The notes under the pieces: model-generated | Database searches by the model: none | What the model was told of the DNA's origin: nothing | What the model saw: only the letters and a program-made list of their open reading frames with translations | From: Lachnoanaerobaculum umeaense | GTDB lineage: Bacteria > Bacillota > Clostridia > Lachnospirales > Lachnospiraceae | Assembly (NCBI RefSeq): GCF_003589745.1 | Contig: NZ_CP032364.1 | Location: 186,001-250,000, forward strand | Direction of reading: 5' to 3' | DNA length: 64,000 nucleotides | Program-made: the position numbers and the translations under genes | Shown: positions 9,668 to 18,193 of the stretch, one piece after another | Layout of the letters: every line of letters begins with the position of its first letter | Position numbering within the stretch: the first letter of the stretch is position 1

Positions 9668-10897
9668 ATGAAGAAGTATTTAAAAGAAATATTTTTAGAT
9701 AATATAAAGTATTGGCTGATTATTATGTTGAGCTTTGTCTTGTCTATTATTTGTAGTATGTTTTTGAGAACTGATATAGTTTCAGATAATTATATAAAAA
9801 GGCTTGGAGTAGATGAATATGACACAGAGATGGAGATAGAGGTGGAGGGCTTATTGGATGAGCCACAGAAAATAGAGATACCTGTATCAAAGCGTGTATA
9901 CTCCAAAGATGAGGCAAAGGAAGCTATTAAAAAGGGGATGGATGAGATATTGGCGACTCTTCCGGGTGAGAATACTTCACTGCAAAATATAACTACAAAT
10001 TTGAATCCGACAAATGAAATAAGCGATTTGGGTATTAGTGTGAGCTGGGATTTTGGTGACACTGATATTGTAGATATCTTGGGTAATGTACATAATGAAA
10101 ATTTGAGTGAGGATCTTGATCTGGATATAGTAGTAACTCTAAGTTATGAGACATATGAAGAAAGCTATATTATTCCGGCAAGAATATGTCCACGAATATT
10201 ATCTGAAGATGAAAGACTGTTAAAAGGCTTTAAAGAAAAAATAATAGAAGCAGATAAAAGTCAAATAGAAAAAGACGGCTATACTTTACCTGATACTTAT
10301 GAGGGAAAAAAGCTGATATATAGATTCAATGAATCTATAGACTTCAATCTGATTTGGATAATGGGAATAATAATATCATTGCTTTTATACTGTAGAGAGA
10401 AGGAAAATAAAAAGAAGATTGATGAAAAAAGAAAAAGAGAGCTTATGAAGGACTATCCGGATATAGTATCCAAACTGATAGTTTTTATAGGTGCCGGACT
10501 TTCAGTAAGACAGTCATGGGAAAGTATAGTTAAAGACTATGAAAACGAGATTACTGAGAGCGGTGAAAGAAGGTATGCCTATGAGGAAATGTCAAAAGCA
10601 CTGGCAAGGCTGAAAAACGGAACACAGGAAAATATAGTGTACAAGGATTTTGGTAGAAGCTGTTCTCTAAGGCAATATATGAAATTATCATCACTGTTGG
10701 AACAAAATAGAAGGAGTGGACTTGCAAATATGCATACCCTTTTGAGTTTAGAGTCTCAAAGTGCCTGGGATGAGAGGATAAATCTTGCAAGAAGAGAAGG
10801 GGAAGAGTTGAATACCAAGTTGTTATTGCCATTATTTATGATGTTGCTGATAGTAATGATGATGATAATAGTACCGGCTTTGTTGATATTTTATTGA
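9668..10897 (+). CDS. tadC: TadC-like membrane platform protein with large external insert
   Basis: The 409-residue protein has a membrane span at about residues 15-33, then some 190 mainly polar residues with no further span, then a second span (FNLIWIMGIIISLLLY), a T2SF-like region (IVFIGAGLSVRQSWE) and a C-terminal hydrophobic hairpin ending in a run of Met, Ile and Leu. The T2SF part and its place after tadB identify it as the TadC partner. The long region between the first two spans is not part of classical TadC and by topology would face outside. It starts 3 bp after tadB. Confidence 0.8.
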   Translation: MKKYLKEIFLDNIKYWLIIMLSFVLSIICSMFLRTDIVSDNYIKRLGVDEYDTEMEIEVEGLLDEPQKIEIPVSKRVYSKDEAKEAIKKGMDEILATLPGENTSLQNITTNLNPTNEISDLGISVSWDFGDTDIVDILGNVHNENLSEDLDLDIVVTLSYETYEESYIIPARICPRILSEDERLLKGFKEKIIEADKSQIEKDGYTLPDTYEGKKLIYRFNESIDFNLIWIMGIIISLLLYCREKENKKKIDEKRKRELMKDYPDIVSKLIVFIGAGLSVRQSWESIVKDYENEITESGERRYAYEEMSKALARLKNGTQENIVYKDFGRSCSLRQYMKLSSLLEQNRRSGLANMHTLLSLESQSAWDERINLARREGEELNTKLLLPLFMMLLIVMMMIIVPALLIFY

Positions 10898-10933
10898 TAA
10901 TAGGACTTAAATTTATCAAAGAAAGGAGTAAAA

Positions 10934-11110
10934 ATGTTTGAATTTTGGAAGGGTTTTATGGAGAATGAGGACGGAGTAGGTGTTATAGAAATTGTTCTGG
11001 TTTTGGTAGTTCTTATAGGTCTTGTTTTAATATTTAAAGGAAATATAAGTAAACTGTTGAATAACATATTTAAGGAGATAAATAAGAAGTCAAAAGAGGT
11101 ATACAATTGA
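10934..11110 (+). CDS. flp: Flp1-like type IVb pilin
   Basis: This 58-residue product begins MFEFWKGFMENEDG and continues with VGVIEIVLVLVVLIGLVLIF, a single hydrophobic segment with the Flp pilin layout. Cleavage after Gly14 would leave Glu at position +5 of the mature pilin, as A24 peptidases require. AAAGGAG (10922-10928) lies 5 bases before ATG. The tail is lysine-rich. It is probably the major pilus subunit, exported and assembled by the genes just upstream. Its stop overlaps the TTG start of the next gene. Confidence 0.85.
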   Translation: MFEFWKGFMENEDGVGVIEIVLVLVVLIGLVLIFKGNISKLLNNIFKEINKKSKEVYN

Positions 11111-13005
11111 GAAAAAGAGGTTCAATTACAATCTTTGTATGTTTGATATTTGTATGTATCAGTGCATTGATATGTGGACTTTTGGAGTCTGCAAGGACCT
11201 CGGCCGCAAGATTATACTTGCAAACAGCAGGATACTCGGCAATAGATTCATTATTTAGTAGATATCACAGAGCTTTGTGGGAGAATTATAAAATACTCTC
11301 ATTTGAAAGTGAAAATGATGAAAATATAAAGGATCTTATGCTCTCATATATGGAACCATATGTGGATAATAGCGGAATGTATAGGATTCAAAATCCACAG
11401 ATAAACTTGAATAAGAAGATTAATCTAAATGATAATGGTGGAATGTATTTGGAACAGGAAATAATTGATTATATGAGTTTGGGTACTTTTGAATCTATAT
11501 TTGACGGGTCTCCTGATGATTTGTGGAAAAACATAGAAGATGCAAAGAGCATGGAAAAGATTACCTCCGAATATGGACTCAGCTCAAAGGAAGCTATTGA
11601 GGTTGAAAAGTCATTATCAAGAATTTCTAAAAATATTGCTGAACAAGAAAAGATAAAATCTGATATGAAGAATGCATTTAATATGAGAAATATTACAGAA
11701 CTTGAAAAGCTTTGTAATGATTTAAAGAAGAGTGTAAAAGAGATCCCGGATCTTGTAAAAAAATATGAGAAGCAAGCCGATAAGATGTCTAAGAAAATAA
11801 GAGAGATAGAAGATAAAAATACTGAGAATCTTTCCAAGCTTTCTGAAGGAAACAGATCATATATTGAGGGTGAGATAGCAAAATTTAAGGAGTATGTAGA
11901 TAAGGACAGTGAGAGAAGAACAGAAGTCATAGCACTTACTTTACTCAGTGAAAACAGTATCAATGAAATAGAACATTTGGAGTCAGATATTGATATTTTG
12001 AAGGAAAGAATAGAAGAGGATGATGAAGATGAACAAGATCAGGATATCAGTGAAAATTGGGACATTGTGGGAGAAGATATATCTTCTATGACAGAGATGA
12101 AGCTTGATTTCAAGCATGGTATAGCTGATGAGGAAAAAGAGGATCAATTAAAACAGGTAAAGGATTTGATTTCTAATGGTGTATTTTCATTAGTGATTCC
12201 GGAAAACAGAGAGGTATCCTTAAAAACTGTAAATACACTTAGTTTGCCCTCAAATGCAATAACAAATGGCTATACAGACAGAAATTTGGCAGAGAGATTG
12301 TTGATAAATGAATATTTAGGAGCCTATTTTGCGGATTTTACTGATGATATTGATACACCACTATCATATGAACTTGAGTATATATTGAATGGCAGAAGTT
12401 CCGATAAAGAAAATCTTGAAAATACGATATTAAAGATTCTTGCAATACGAGAGGGATTAAATTATATGCATATTATATCAGATTCCTCCAAGATGCAAAT
12501 GGCATATGAACTTGCAGCGACTATAAGTGGAGTGCTATGTCTGCCGCAAATAACTTTCCTTATAAAGTTTCTTATAATTGCAGTCTGGGCATTGGTGGAG
12601 TCTGTTATAGATATAAGATGCCTTTTGGAAGGAGGTAAGATACCTCTGATTAAAAATAAAGATGATTGGAGGAGCAATCTATCATCTATATTCAATATCT
12701 TAAATACAAATATTGTAGAAGAGGGGGAAATCTCAGGGAGAGGTATAAACTATGAGGGATATCTGAAAATGCTTTTGTATACAGAGGATCCTGTGAAGAG
12801 AAATTTTAGAATGATGGACATAATGCAGCTGGATATAGGTGTGGATCAAAAAGATTTTCTAATACAGGATATGATATACGGTATAGACGCAGATATAGGA
12901 TGTGGAGCAAGAAGGTTATTTAGTGAGATATCTTTGTTTTCTGATGAGTTTTCTATACTTAGTTCAGGCTATGATATTAGAATAAAAGTAGAAAAAATAT
13001 ACTGA
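11107..13005 (+). CDS. DUF5702-type Tad-locus membrane protein
   Basis: The 632-residue protein opens with RKRGSITIFVCLIFVCISALICGLL, a membrane anchor, followed by ESARTSAARLYLQTAGYSAIDSLFSRY, a pattern I associate with DUF5702 proteins of clostridial Tad loci. A long charged, probably coiled-coil region (about 130-290) and an acidic run (EEDDEDEQDQD) follow, then a hydrophobic stretch near 480-500. It starts at TTG overlapping the flp stop, with GAGGT 6 bases ahead. It probably sits outside the membrane as a minor pilus or assembly component; its exact role is unknown. Confidence 0.75.
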   Translation: MRKRGSITIFVCLIFVCISALICGLLESARTSAARLYLQTAGYSAIDSLFSRYHRALWENYKILSFESENDENIKDLMLSYMEPYVDNSGMYRIQNPQINLNKKINLNDNGGMYLEQEIIDYMSLGTFESIFDGSPDDLWKNIEDAKSMEKITSEYGLSSKEAIEVEKSLSRISKNIAEQEKIKSDMKNAFNMRNITELEKLCNDLKKSVKEIPDLVKKYEKQADKMSKKIREIEDKNTENLSKLSEGNRSYIEGEIAKFKEYVDKDSERRTEVIALTLLSENSINEIEHLESDIDILKERIEEDDEDEQDQDISENWDIVGEDISSMTEMKLDFKHGIADEEKEDQLKQVKDLISNGVFSLVIPENREVSLKTVNTLSLPSNAITNGYTDRNLAERLLINEYLGAYFADFTDDIDTPLSYELEYILNGRSSDKENLENTILKILAIREGLNYMHIISDSSKMQMAYELAATISGVLCLPQITFLIKFLIIAVWALVESVIDIRCLLEGGKIPLIKNKDDWRSNLSSIFNILNTNIVEEGEISGRGINYEGYLKMLLYTEDPVKRNFRMMDIMQLDIGVDQKDFLIQDMIYGIDADIGCGARRLFSEISLFSDEFSILSSGYDIRIKVEKIY

Positions 13006-13018
13006 AGGGAGGTTTTGT

Positions 13019-13897
13019 ATGTCCTCTTATAATAAAAATTTTAAAAACAAAAAAATGAAAGCTCTCCAAGCATGCAGGTATAAGAGGACGCACAAAGCCT
13101 CTCTTAGTGTAGAGGCAGCTATGTGCTTTTGTTTATTTATTATAGCCATGGCAATACTTATAATGCCATTTGACATGATGAATACCAATAGAAAGGTTAG
13201 GGGTATTGCCGAAGCTATATGTAAGGATTCCTGTCAATACGCCTATACCTATTACAGATTGAAGGGCGAAAAAAGAGAGGAAAAAGGTGAGAACTATGAC
13301 CATGACGCTATGAAAAATATCAAAGGTGTTTTTTCGGGAGGAGCGATTGGAAGCTTTGCAGTTGCAAAAATAAATAGAGAGATTTCAGATAAAAATATAA
13401 GTAATATTAATGGCATATTGTCATCCTGTATGTCAGATGGTGAGACTATATGTATAAGAATTGATTATAAATATTCATTGCCAATAGGAATACTTGGAAA
13501 AAACAGTATTGACCAGACTGTAGTGGCAAAAAGACGGGCATGGATAGGTGTTGATGGCGGAAAGATGAAGGAGTCAAATTCGGGTGAGGATGAATATGTA
13601 TATATAGGGAAAAACTCTACAAGATATCATATAGATCCCAAATGTCACTATCTATATAATGACTTACGTCCGGTAGCACTATCAACAATAAGCAGTATTA
13701 GAAATGATAATGGAGCTATATATCAGCCTTGTGAACGATGTGGGGGAAGAACAGGAGAAATAGTATATATAATGCCATCAGGCACAAGATATCACAGTGA
13801 CAGAAATTGTAATGCAATTATAGCATATGTACAAAGAGTAAAGCTCTCTGATGTGGAGCATTTGGGGGTTTGCTCTTATTGTGGAGGTAGACATTGA
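13019..13897 (+). CDS. TadE-like pseudopilin with tandem Cys/His C-terminal repeats
   Basis: The 292-residue protein has a TadE-like hydrophobic segment (ASLSVEAAMCFCLFIIAMAIL) near residues 27-50, with Glu at +5 after a possible cleavage site. The C-terminus carries two copies of a short motif: VYIGKNSTRYHIDPKC...CERCGG and VYIMPSGTRYHSDRNC...CSYCGG. Each has one YHxDxxC and a later CxxC, suggesting metal binding; similar modules occur at the ends of various secreted nucleases and hydrolases. GGGAGG precedes ATG. It is likely a minor pilus or tip component. Confidence 0.75.
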   Translation: MSSYNKNFKNKKMKALQACRYKRTHKASLSVEAAMCFCLFIIAMAILIMPFDMMNTNRKVRGIAEAICKDSCQYAYTYYRLKGEKREEKGENYDHDAMKNIKGVFSGGAIGSFAVAKINREISDKNISNINGILSSCMSDGETICIRIDYKYSLPIGILGKNSIDQTVVAKRRAWIGVDGGKMKESNSGEDEYVYIGKNSTRYHIDPKCHYLYNDLRPVALSTISSIRNDNGAIYQPCERCGGRTGEIVYIMPSGTRYHSDRNCNAIIAYVQRVKLSDVEHLGVCSYCGGRH

Positions 13898-14343
13898 ATA
13901 TTGAGCTTGTAGAAAAGATGGTTTTAATATTGTTTTTGATTATTTTTACATTTCAGGATATAAGGAAAAAAGAAATACATACTATCGGAGTAGTATTATT
14001 CTATATGATAATTGTAGATATTCAAATATATAAATTTTTGACAGGGATTAATATAAATTTTGGAGATATGATACTCGGTATATGTAGTGGGGTTTTACTC
14101 CTGCCATTGTCAAAGTTAAATATTTTGGGAGAGGGTGATGCATTTGTCTTTATAGGAAGCGGAGCAATACTTGGATTAAATGGTAATATATTGCTGTTTT
14201 TTATTTCGATTTTTATAGTTTCAATATATGCACTTTTTATGAGTGTGTACTGTATGATAAAAAAGAGAAAAATAAAGGGCATGCAAGTTGCAATGCTTCC
14301 ATTTATAACTATGGCAAACTGCATTATATGGATATGCATATGA
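13894..14343 (+). CDS. second A24 prepilin peptidase
   Basis: The 149-residue polytopic membrane protein has FQDIRKKEI near residue 20 and GEGDAF (GxGD motif) near residue 88, the two catalytic aspartates of A24 peptidases. It starts at TTG overlapping the upstream stop by 4 bp, with GGAGG (13883-13887) 6 bases ahead. It is distinct in sequence from the TadV-type enzyme at 7199, so the locus has two peptidases that may divide pilin and pseudopilin substrates. Confidence 0.85.
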   Translation: MNIELVEKMVLILFLIIFTFQDIRKKEIHTIGVVLFYMIIVDIQIYKFLTGININFGDMILGICSGVLLLPLSKLNILGEGDAFVFIGSGAILGLNGNILLFFISIFIVSIYALFMSVYCMIKKRKIKGMQVAMLPFITMANCIIWICI

Positions 14344-14729
14344 AGAAAAAGTTTAGAGCGAGTTTTACTATAGAGATGACGTATATTATATTTTTCGTAT
14401 TTCTTGGTATAGCTTTTATAATAGGCTATAGTATGGACAAACATACAGAGGTGGTAAATAGTGTAGAAATGCATTTATTGCTTGAGAGAATTGCACATGA
14501 TGAGAAAAATATCGGATATGACAAGGAAAGATTGAGATCTTCGTTGGAGTTAAAGGGTGGTGAAATTATAGGGGTAAGTGAGAAAAAATTCTCTGTTGAA
14601 GGTGAGATGGGTGAGAAAAGTATAAGGGTAGCTATATATAATCCGGAGGGCTATATAAGGGCTACTACTGCATTGGAGGGGATATATGAAAGACTTAAAG
14701 GTCAGTTATCAGAGAAATCTGAAAAGTAA
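14340..14729 (+). CDS. small TadE/TadF-like pseudopilin
   Basis: The 129-residue product begins MKKKFRASFTIEMTYIIFFVFLGIAFIIGY: a basic N-terminus, then a hydrophobic segment with Glu at +5 after Ala. The remaining 95 residues are a polar ectodomain. The start at 14340 overlaps the upstream stop as ATGA, suggesting translational coupling; an in-frame ATG at 14328 also exists. Likely a minor pilin processed by the adjacent peptidase. Confidence 0.7.
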   Translation: MKKKFRASFTIEMTYIIFFVFLGIAFIIGYSMDKHTEVVNSVEMHLLLERIAHDEKNIGYDKERLRSSLELKGGEIIGVSEKKFSVEGEMGEKSIRVAIYNPEGYIRATTALEGIYERLKGQLSEKSEK

Positions 14730-15807
14730 TTGGCTTATATTTGAGCCGGAAGAAAGATTCTTGATGGAAATAAAAAGTAAATATGCTTTTGAAATTGGAA
14801 TGATAGAGCATAATATTATCAAAAGTTTTTTAAAACCAACTATAAAAAGAATAAATAGTGGAGTAGAGATTTGCTATGATATAAGTTCACTACAGCCGCT
14901 ATCAAGAATACTTGAGGTTAGAACACCGGGAATAGAAGAAATAAGAAGTTTTATATTAGAGATAATATCTGCGACAAAAGGACTGGAGGAGTTTTTACTT
15001 GAAGCCTCATCAGTAGTGCTGGATCCGGAATTCATATATTCTGATCTGGATTTAAAAAAATTCTCATTTTTGTATATACCAAGATCTGAAGATAATAAGA
15101 AAGAGATGAAATTATTGCTTGAAAATATATTGAATAGTACAAATAAGGATGATAAGGAATGCTTATTTATGGTATACAGTATGCTAAAGGAATGTCAAAA
15201 GAGAGATTTTATTATAGAAAACTTAGAAGATATACTTGACTCCAATTTAAAGAAAGATATGGAAATACCAATGTTTATAGAAGAAGAGCAGATAGAAAAC
15301 GATATAGAAGAAAAGGATAAAAGAAAAAAACAGTTTAATATCTTTGGAGGCATTTTTAAAGGTAATAAACAAAAGAATCAAGATGAGGAAGAAGAATTTT
15401 TGGAGAAGGTATTTGATGGATATGAGTCTGCTCCAAATGTGTCATATATAAACGAAGAAAATCAGGGTGGAGAATTATCTAATACAGTTTTATTGACGGA
15501 TATAAAACCGAATAAGAGTGGCAGAATTTTAAGGACTGTAAATGGAAAAGAGGACATAGAGATTTCATATCTTCCATTTATCATAGGCAAACAGGAGAGA
15601 ATATGTGACTATGTATTGGAGGCAGATGGAGTTAGCAGGATACATTTACAATTCTTTGAAAAAGACAATAAACTGTATGCCAGAGATCTAAACTCAAGAA
15701 ATGGTAGTTATATCAATGATAAGAAACTTGAAAATGAAGAAAATATAAGATTGTATAATGGAGATTCTATTAATATTTGTGGTATAAGTTTTATATTGGA
15801 AATATAA
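14686..15807 (+). CDS. DUF6382-like protein with C-terminal FHA domain
   Basis: The 373-residue protein lacks a signal peptide or membrane span. Residues 1-180 match the N-terminal domain (DUF6382) seen in clostridial Tad loci. A charged linker (about 195-265) leads to an FHA domain (about 285-373) with the phosphothreonine-binding signature GVSRIHLQFF and the LNSRNGSYIND loop. It overlaps the pseudopilin gene by 44 bp with GGAGGGG ahead of its ATG. It probably docks a phosphorylated protein at the pilus machine; no Ser/Thr kinase gene is in the window. Confidence 0.8.
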   Translation: MKDLKVSYQRNLKSNWLIFEPEERFLMEIKSKYAFEIGMIEHNIIKSFLKPTIKRINSGVEICYDISSLQPLSRILEVRTPGIEEIRSFILEIISATKGLEEFLLEASSVVLDPEFIYSDLDLKKFSFLYIPRSEDNKKEMKLLLENILNSTNKDDKECLFMVYSMLKECQKRDFIIENLEDILDSNLKKDMEIPMFIEEEQIENDIEEKDKRKKQFNIFGGIFKGNKQKNQDEEEEFLEKVFDGYESAPNVSYINEENQGGELSNTVLLTDIKPNKSGRILRTVNGKEDIEISYLPFIIGKQERICDYVLEADGVSRIHLQFFEKDNKLYARDLNSRNGSYINDKKLENEENIRLYNGDSINICGISFILEI

Positions 15808-15932
15808 TCATGCTTGATAGTTTTTGTATCTACGCTATACTTTATAAAATCATTAAGAAAGTTTTTATGGCTTTTTATTGGCAAAGCGAATAGTATTGTA
15901 AAAAGCCTTATAATAATGATTAGGAGAATAAA

Positions 15933-16694
15933 GTGAAAGAAAAAATAAGAATAGTATTATGCTGTATATTTTTGGCAATAGCGGTATATTCAGGATTTAA
16001 TATAGTAAGGATACAAAGTGAATACAAAAAGGGTGTGGATACCTATAAAGAGATTGATAAGTATACTATAGAACAGACAGCAGAACAGATAAATGTGGGG
16101 AGTGTGGAAAATACTGTTGAAGAAAAGCCTTATCCAGAGGTGGATTTTAAAGGATTGAAGTCCTTGAATGAAGATGTTATAGGATGGATATATATACCTG
16201 ATACAGAGATAAACTATCCTATAGTACATACAGCAGATAATGATTATTATCTGGACCATATGGTGGACAGAACAGAAAATTCGGCCGGTTCGATATTCTT
16301 AGATGCAAGAAATCCTAGTGATTTCAGTGATTTGCACAGTATAATATATGGACATCATATGAAAAATGGAAGTATGTTTGCCGCATTAAAGGGATATAAG
16401 AAGCAGGAATTTTTTGATGAACATAAGGTAGGTTATTTGATAACTGAAGCCGGAGTATATAGAATAGATTTCTTCGCAGGGCATGTGGCAAATGTGGAAG
16501 AGGATGCGTGGCAGCTGGATTTTTTAGACAATGCAGAGTTTGATAAATGGATAAAATACCTGAAGGATACTTCAGCATTTCAATCAGATATAGATCCCCA
16601 ATATGGTGATAAGATTTTTACACTTTCCACTTGTAGTTATGAGTTTGATGATGCTAGATTTATATTGACCGGTAAGCTGACAAAAATCGAATAG
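15933..16694 (+). CDS. srtB: class B sortase
   Basis: The 253-residue protein has an N-terminal membrane anchor (VLCCIFLAIAVYSGF) and a sortase domain with catalytic His in YGHHM, Cys in TLSTCSYEF and Arg in DARFIL. The YLDHMV and GSIFLDARNP segments are typical of class B. Sortases cleave sorting signals and attach proteins to peptidoglycan. The start is GTG with TAGGAG 6 bases ahead. It follows the Tad locus after a 125-bp gap and is closed by its own terminator. No sorting-signal protein is encoded nearby. Confidence 0.92.
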   Translation: MKEKIRIVLCCIFLAIAVYSGFNIVRIQSEYKKGVDTYKEIDKYTIEQTAEQINVGSVENTVEEKPYPEVDFKGLKSLNEDVIGWIYIPDTEINYPIVHTADNDYYLDHMVDRTENSAGSIFLDARNPSDFSDLHSIIYGHHMKNGSMFAALKGYKKQEFFDEHKVGYLITEAGVYRIDFFAGHVANVEEDAWQLDFLDNAEFDKWIKYLKDTSAFQSDIDPQYGDKIFTLSTCSYEFDDARFILTGKLTKIE

Positions 16695-16696
16695 GG

Positions 16697-16736
16697 AAAA
16701 GGGTCGGGAGCAGAATTGTTCTTGACCCTTTTTTTT
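16697..16736 (+). terminator. terminator after sortase
   Basis: AAAAGGGTC (16697-16705) pairs with GACCCTTTT (16724-16732), followed by a T-run. Confidence 0.85.
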
Positions 16737-16803
16737 AAAAGTGATACTATAAGAAAAACCTATTAATTGAGTAGGAATAAAGGATAGAATAAAAGAGGAT
16801 TTT

Positions 16804-18054
16804 ATGAATATATTAGAGGAAGTAAAAAAAATACATGAAACTTTGGTGGAACTTAGAAGAGATTTTCATTCACATCCTGAACTGAGTATGCAGGAGTATC
16901 GTACAGCTACAAGAATAGAAGAAGAACTTGATAAGCTTGGAATAGAGCATTATAGAAGTACGAATACAGGTGTTATAGGATTGATAAGAGGTATGGCAAA
17001 GTCAGAGCCGGCAAAAAATATCGGATCAGATGAATCTGAAAGTAATGTAGGACATCAAAACAGTACCAGAGAAGGAAAGGATAGAATAGTAGCACTTAGG
17101 GCAGATATAGATGCTCTTCCAATACTTGAAAGAGATGACAGAGAGTACTGCTCTATAAATCAGGGTATAATGCATGCCTGTGGACATGATGTTCACAATA
17201 CTTCCTTGCTGGGAGCAGCTATAATACTTGCAAATAATAGGGATAAGTTTGCAGGGACTGTAAAGCTTATATTCCAACCGGGAGAGGAAATAGGTGCAGG
17301 TGCTCAGACTATGATAGAGAATGGTGAAATGAAGGGTGTTGAGAGAATTTTCGGATTACATGTGGCACCGGATCTAAGATGTGGAGAGGTAGGTGTTACA
17401 AGTGGTATAAATAATGCCTCTGTTGATCATTTCAGGATAGAAATAGAGGGAAAGGCAACACATGTGTCCACACCTCAACTTGGAACGGATGCACTTTATA
17501 TAGCAGCTCAAACAGTTGTGGCTTTGCAAGCCTTGGTGACAAGGACTACATCACCTATAGATCCTGTTGTAATAGGTATAGGTATATTGAATTCGGGAAC
17601 TTCTTATAATATTGTCTCAGGAAGTGGAATTATAGAGGGTACGACCAGAACTACATCAGCAAAGACTAGGCAAGAGGTAAAGGATAAGGTAACAAAAACT
17701 GCAAAAAATATAGCGCAAATTTATGGTGGAACTGCCAAAGTTGTTTGGAAGGATTATACATCAGCTCTAATCAATGATGATAGAGTATCAGAGGAAGTTA
17801 GAAGTATTGTCGAAGATATTTTGGGAAAAAATGCAGCAAAGATCAGACCTATATCTCTGGGTGGAGATAATTTTGCAGAGTTCCTTTTGGAGGTTCCGGG
17901 TGCGTATGCATATCTTGGAACTTCCAATGAGAGATTGCCAAACACTTTGATACAGATACATAATGAAGGATTTGATATAGATGAGAAGGCTTTGGACATA
18001 GGGGCTGCATTGTATGCAGAGTATGCCATAAGATGGCTTAATCTTGAATTTTAA
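16804..18054 (+). CDS. M20 family amidohydrolase
   Basis: The 416-residue metallopeptidase-like enzyme carries the M20D signatures: RRDFHSHPELS, MHACGHDVHNT (metal His and Asp), GEEIGAGAQ (catalytic Glu), GLHVAPD and the late HNEGFDID. The family removes N-acyl or other groups from amino acids; the substrate cannot be told. An unusual polar stretch of about 30 residues (64-93, rich in Ser, Asn, Glu and Lys) sits before the first metal strand, where relatives have a short turn. Poor ribosome site (AGAGGA). It stands between two terminators or promoters as a single gene. Confidence 0.88.
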   Translation: MNILEEVKKIHETLVELRRDFHSHPELSMQEYRTATRIEEELDKLGIEHYRSTNTGVIGLIRGMAKSEPAKNIGSDESESNVGHQNSTREGKDRIVALRADIDALPILERDDREYCSINQGIMHACGHDVHNTSLLGAAIILANNRDKFAGTVKLIFQPGEEIGAGAQTMIENGEMKGVERIFGLHVAPDLRCGEVGVTSGINNASVDHFRIEIEGKATHVSTPQLGTDALYIAAQTVVALQALVTRTTSPIDPVVIGIGILNSGTSYNIVSGSGIIEGTTRTTSAKTRQEVKDKVTKTAKNIAQIYGGTAKVVWKDYTSALINDDRVSEEVRSIVEDILGKNAAKIRPISLGGDNFAEFLLEVPGAYAYLGTSNERLPNTLIQIHNEGFDIDEKALDIGAALYAEYAIRWLNLEF

Positions 18055-18128
18055 ATGAATAAATTATCTCTATTGTTTTAAAATATATTAAAATATACTT
18101 ACAAAAAGATGACAAGTTTAATATATTA

Positions 18129-18157
18129 TTGACATTTAGTTTAATAATTAATATAAT
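18129..18157 (+). promoter_or_regulatory. sigma-A promoter for the SleB-type hydrolase
   Basis: TTGACA (18129-18134) and TATAAT (18152-18157) are both perfect consensus with a 17-bp spacer. Transcription should begin near 18164, giving a leader of about 30 bases. Confidence 0.8.
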
Positions 18158-18193
18158 TCTAAAAATTAGCGATTGTATTAAAGGAGAGACTTT

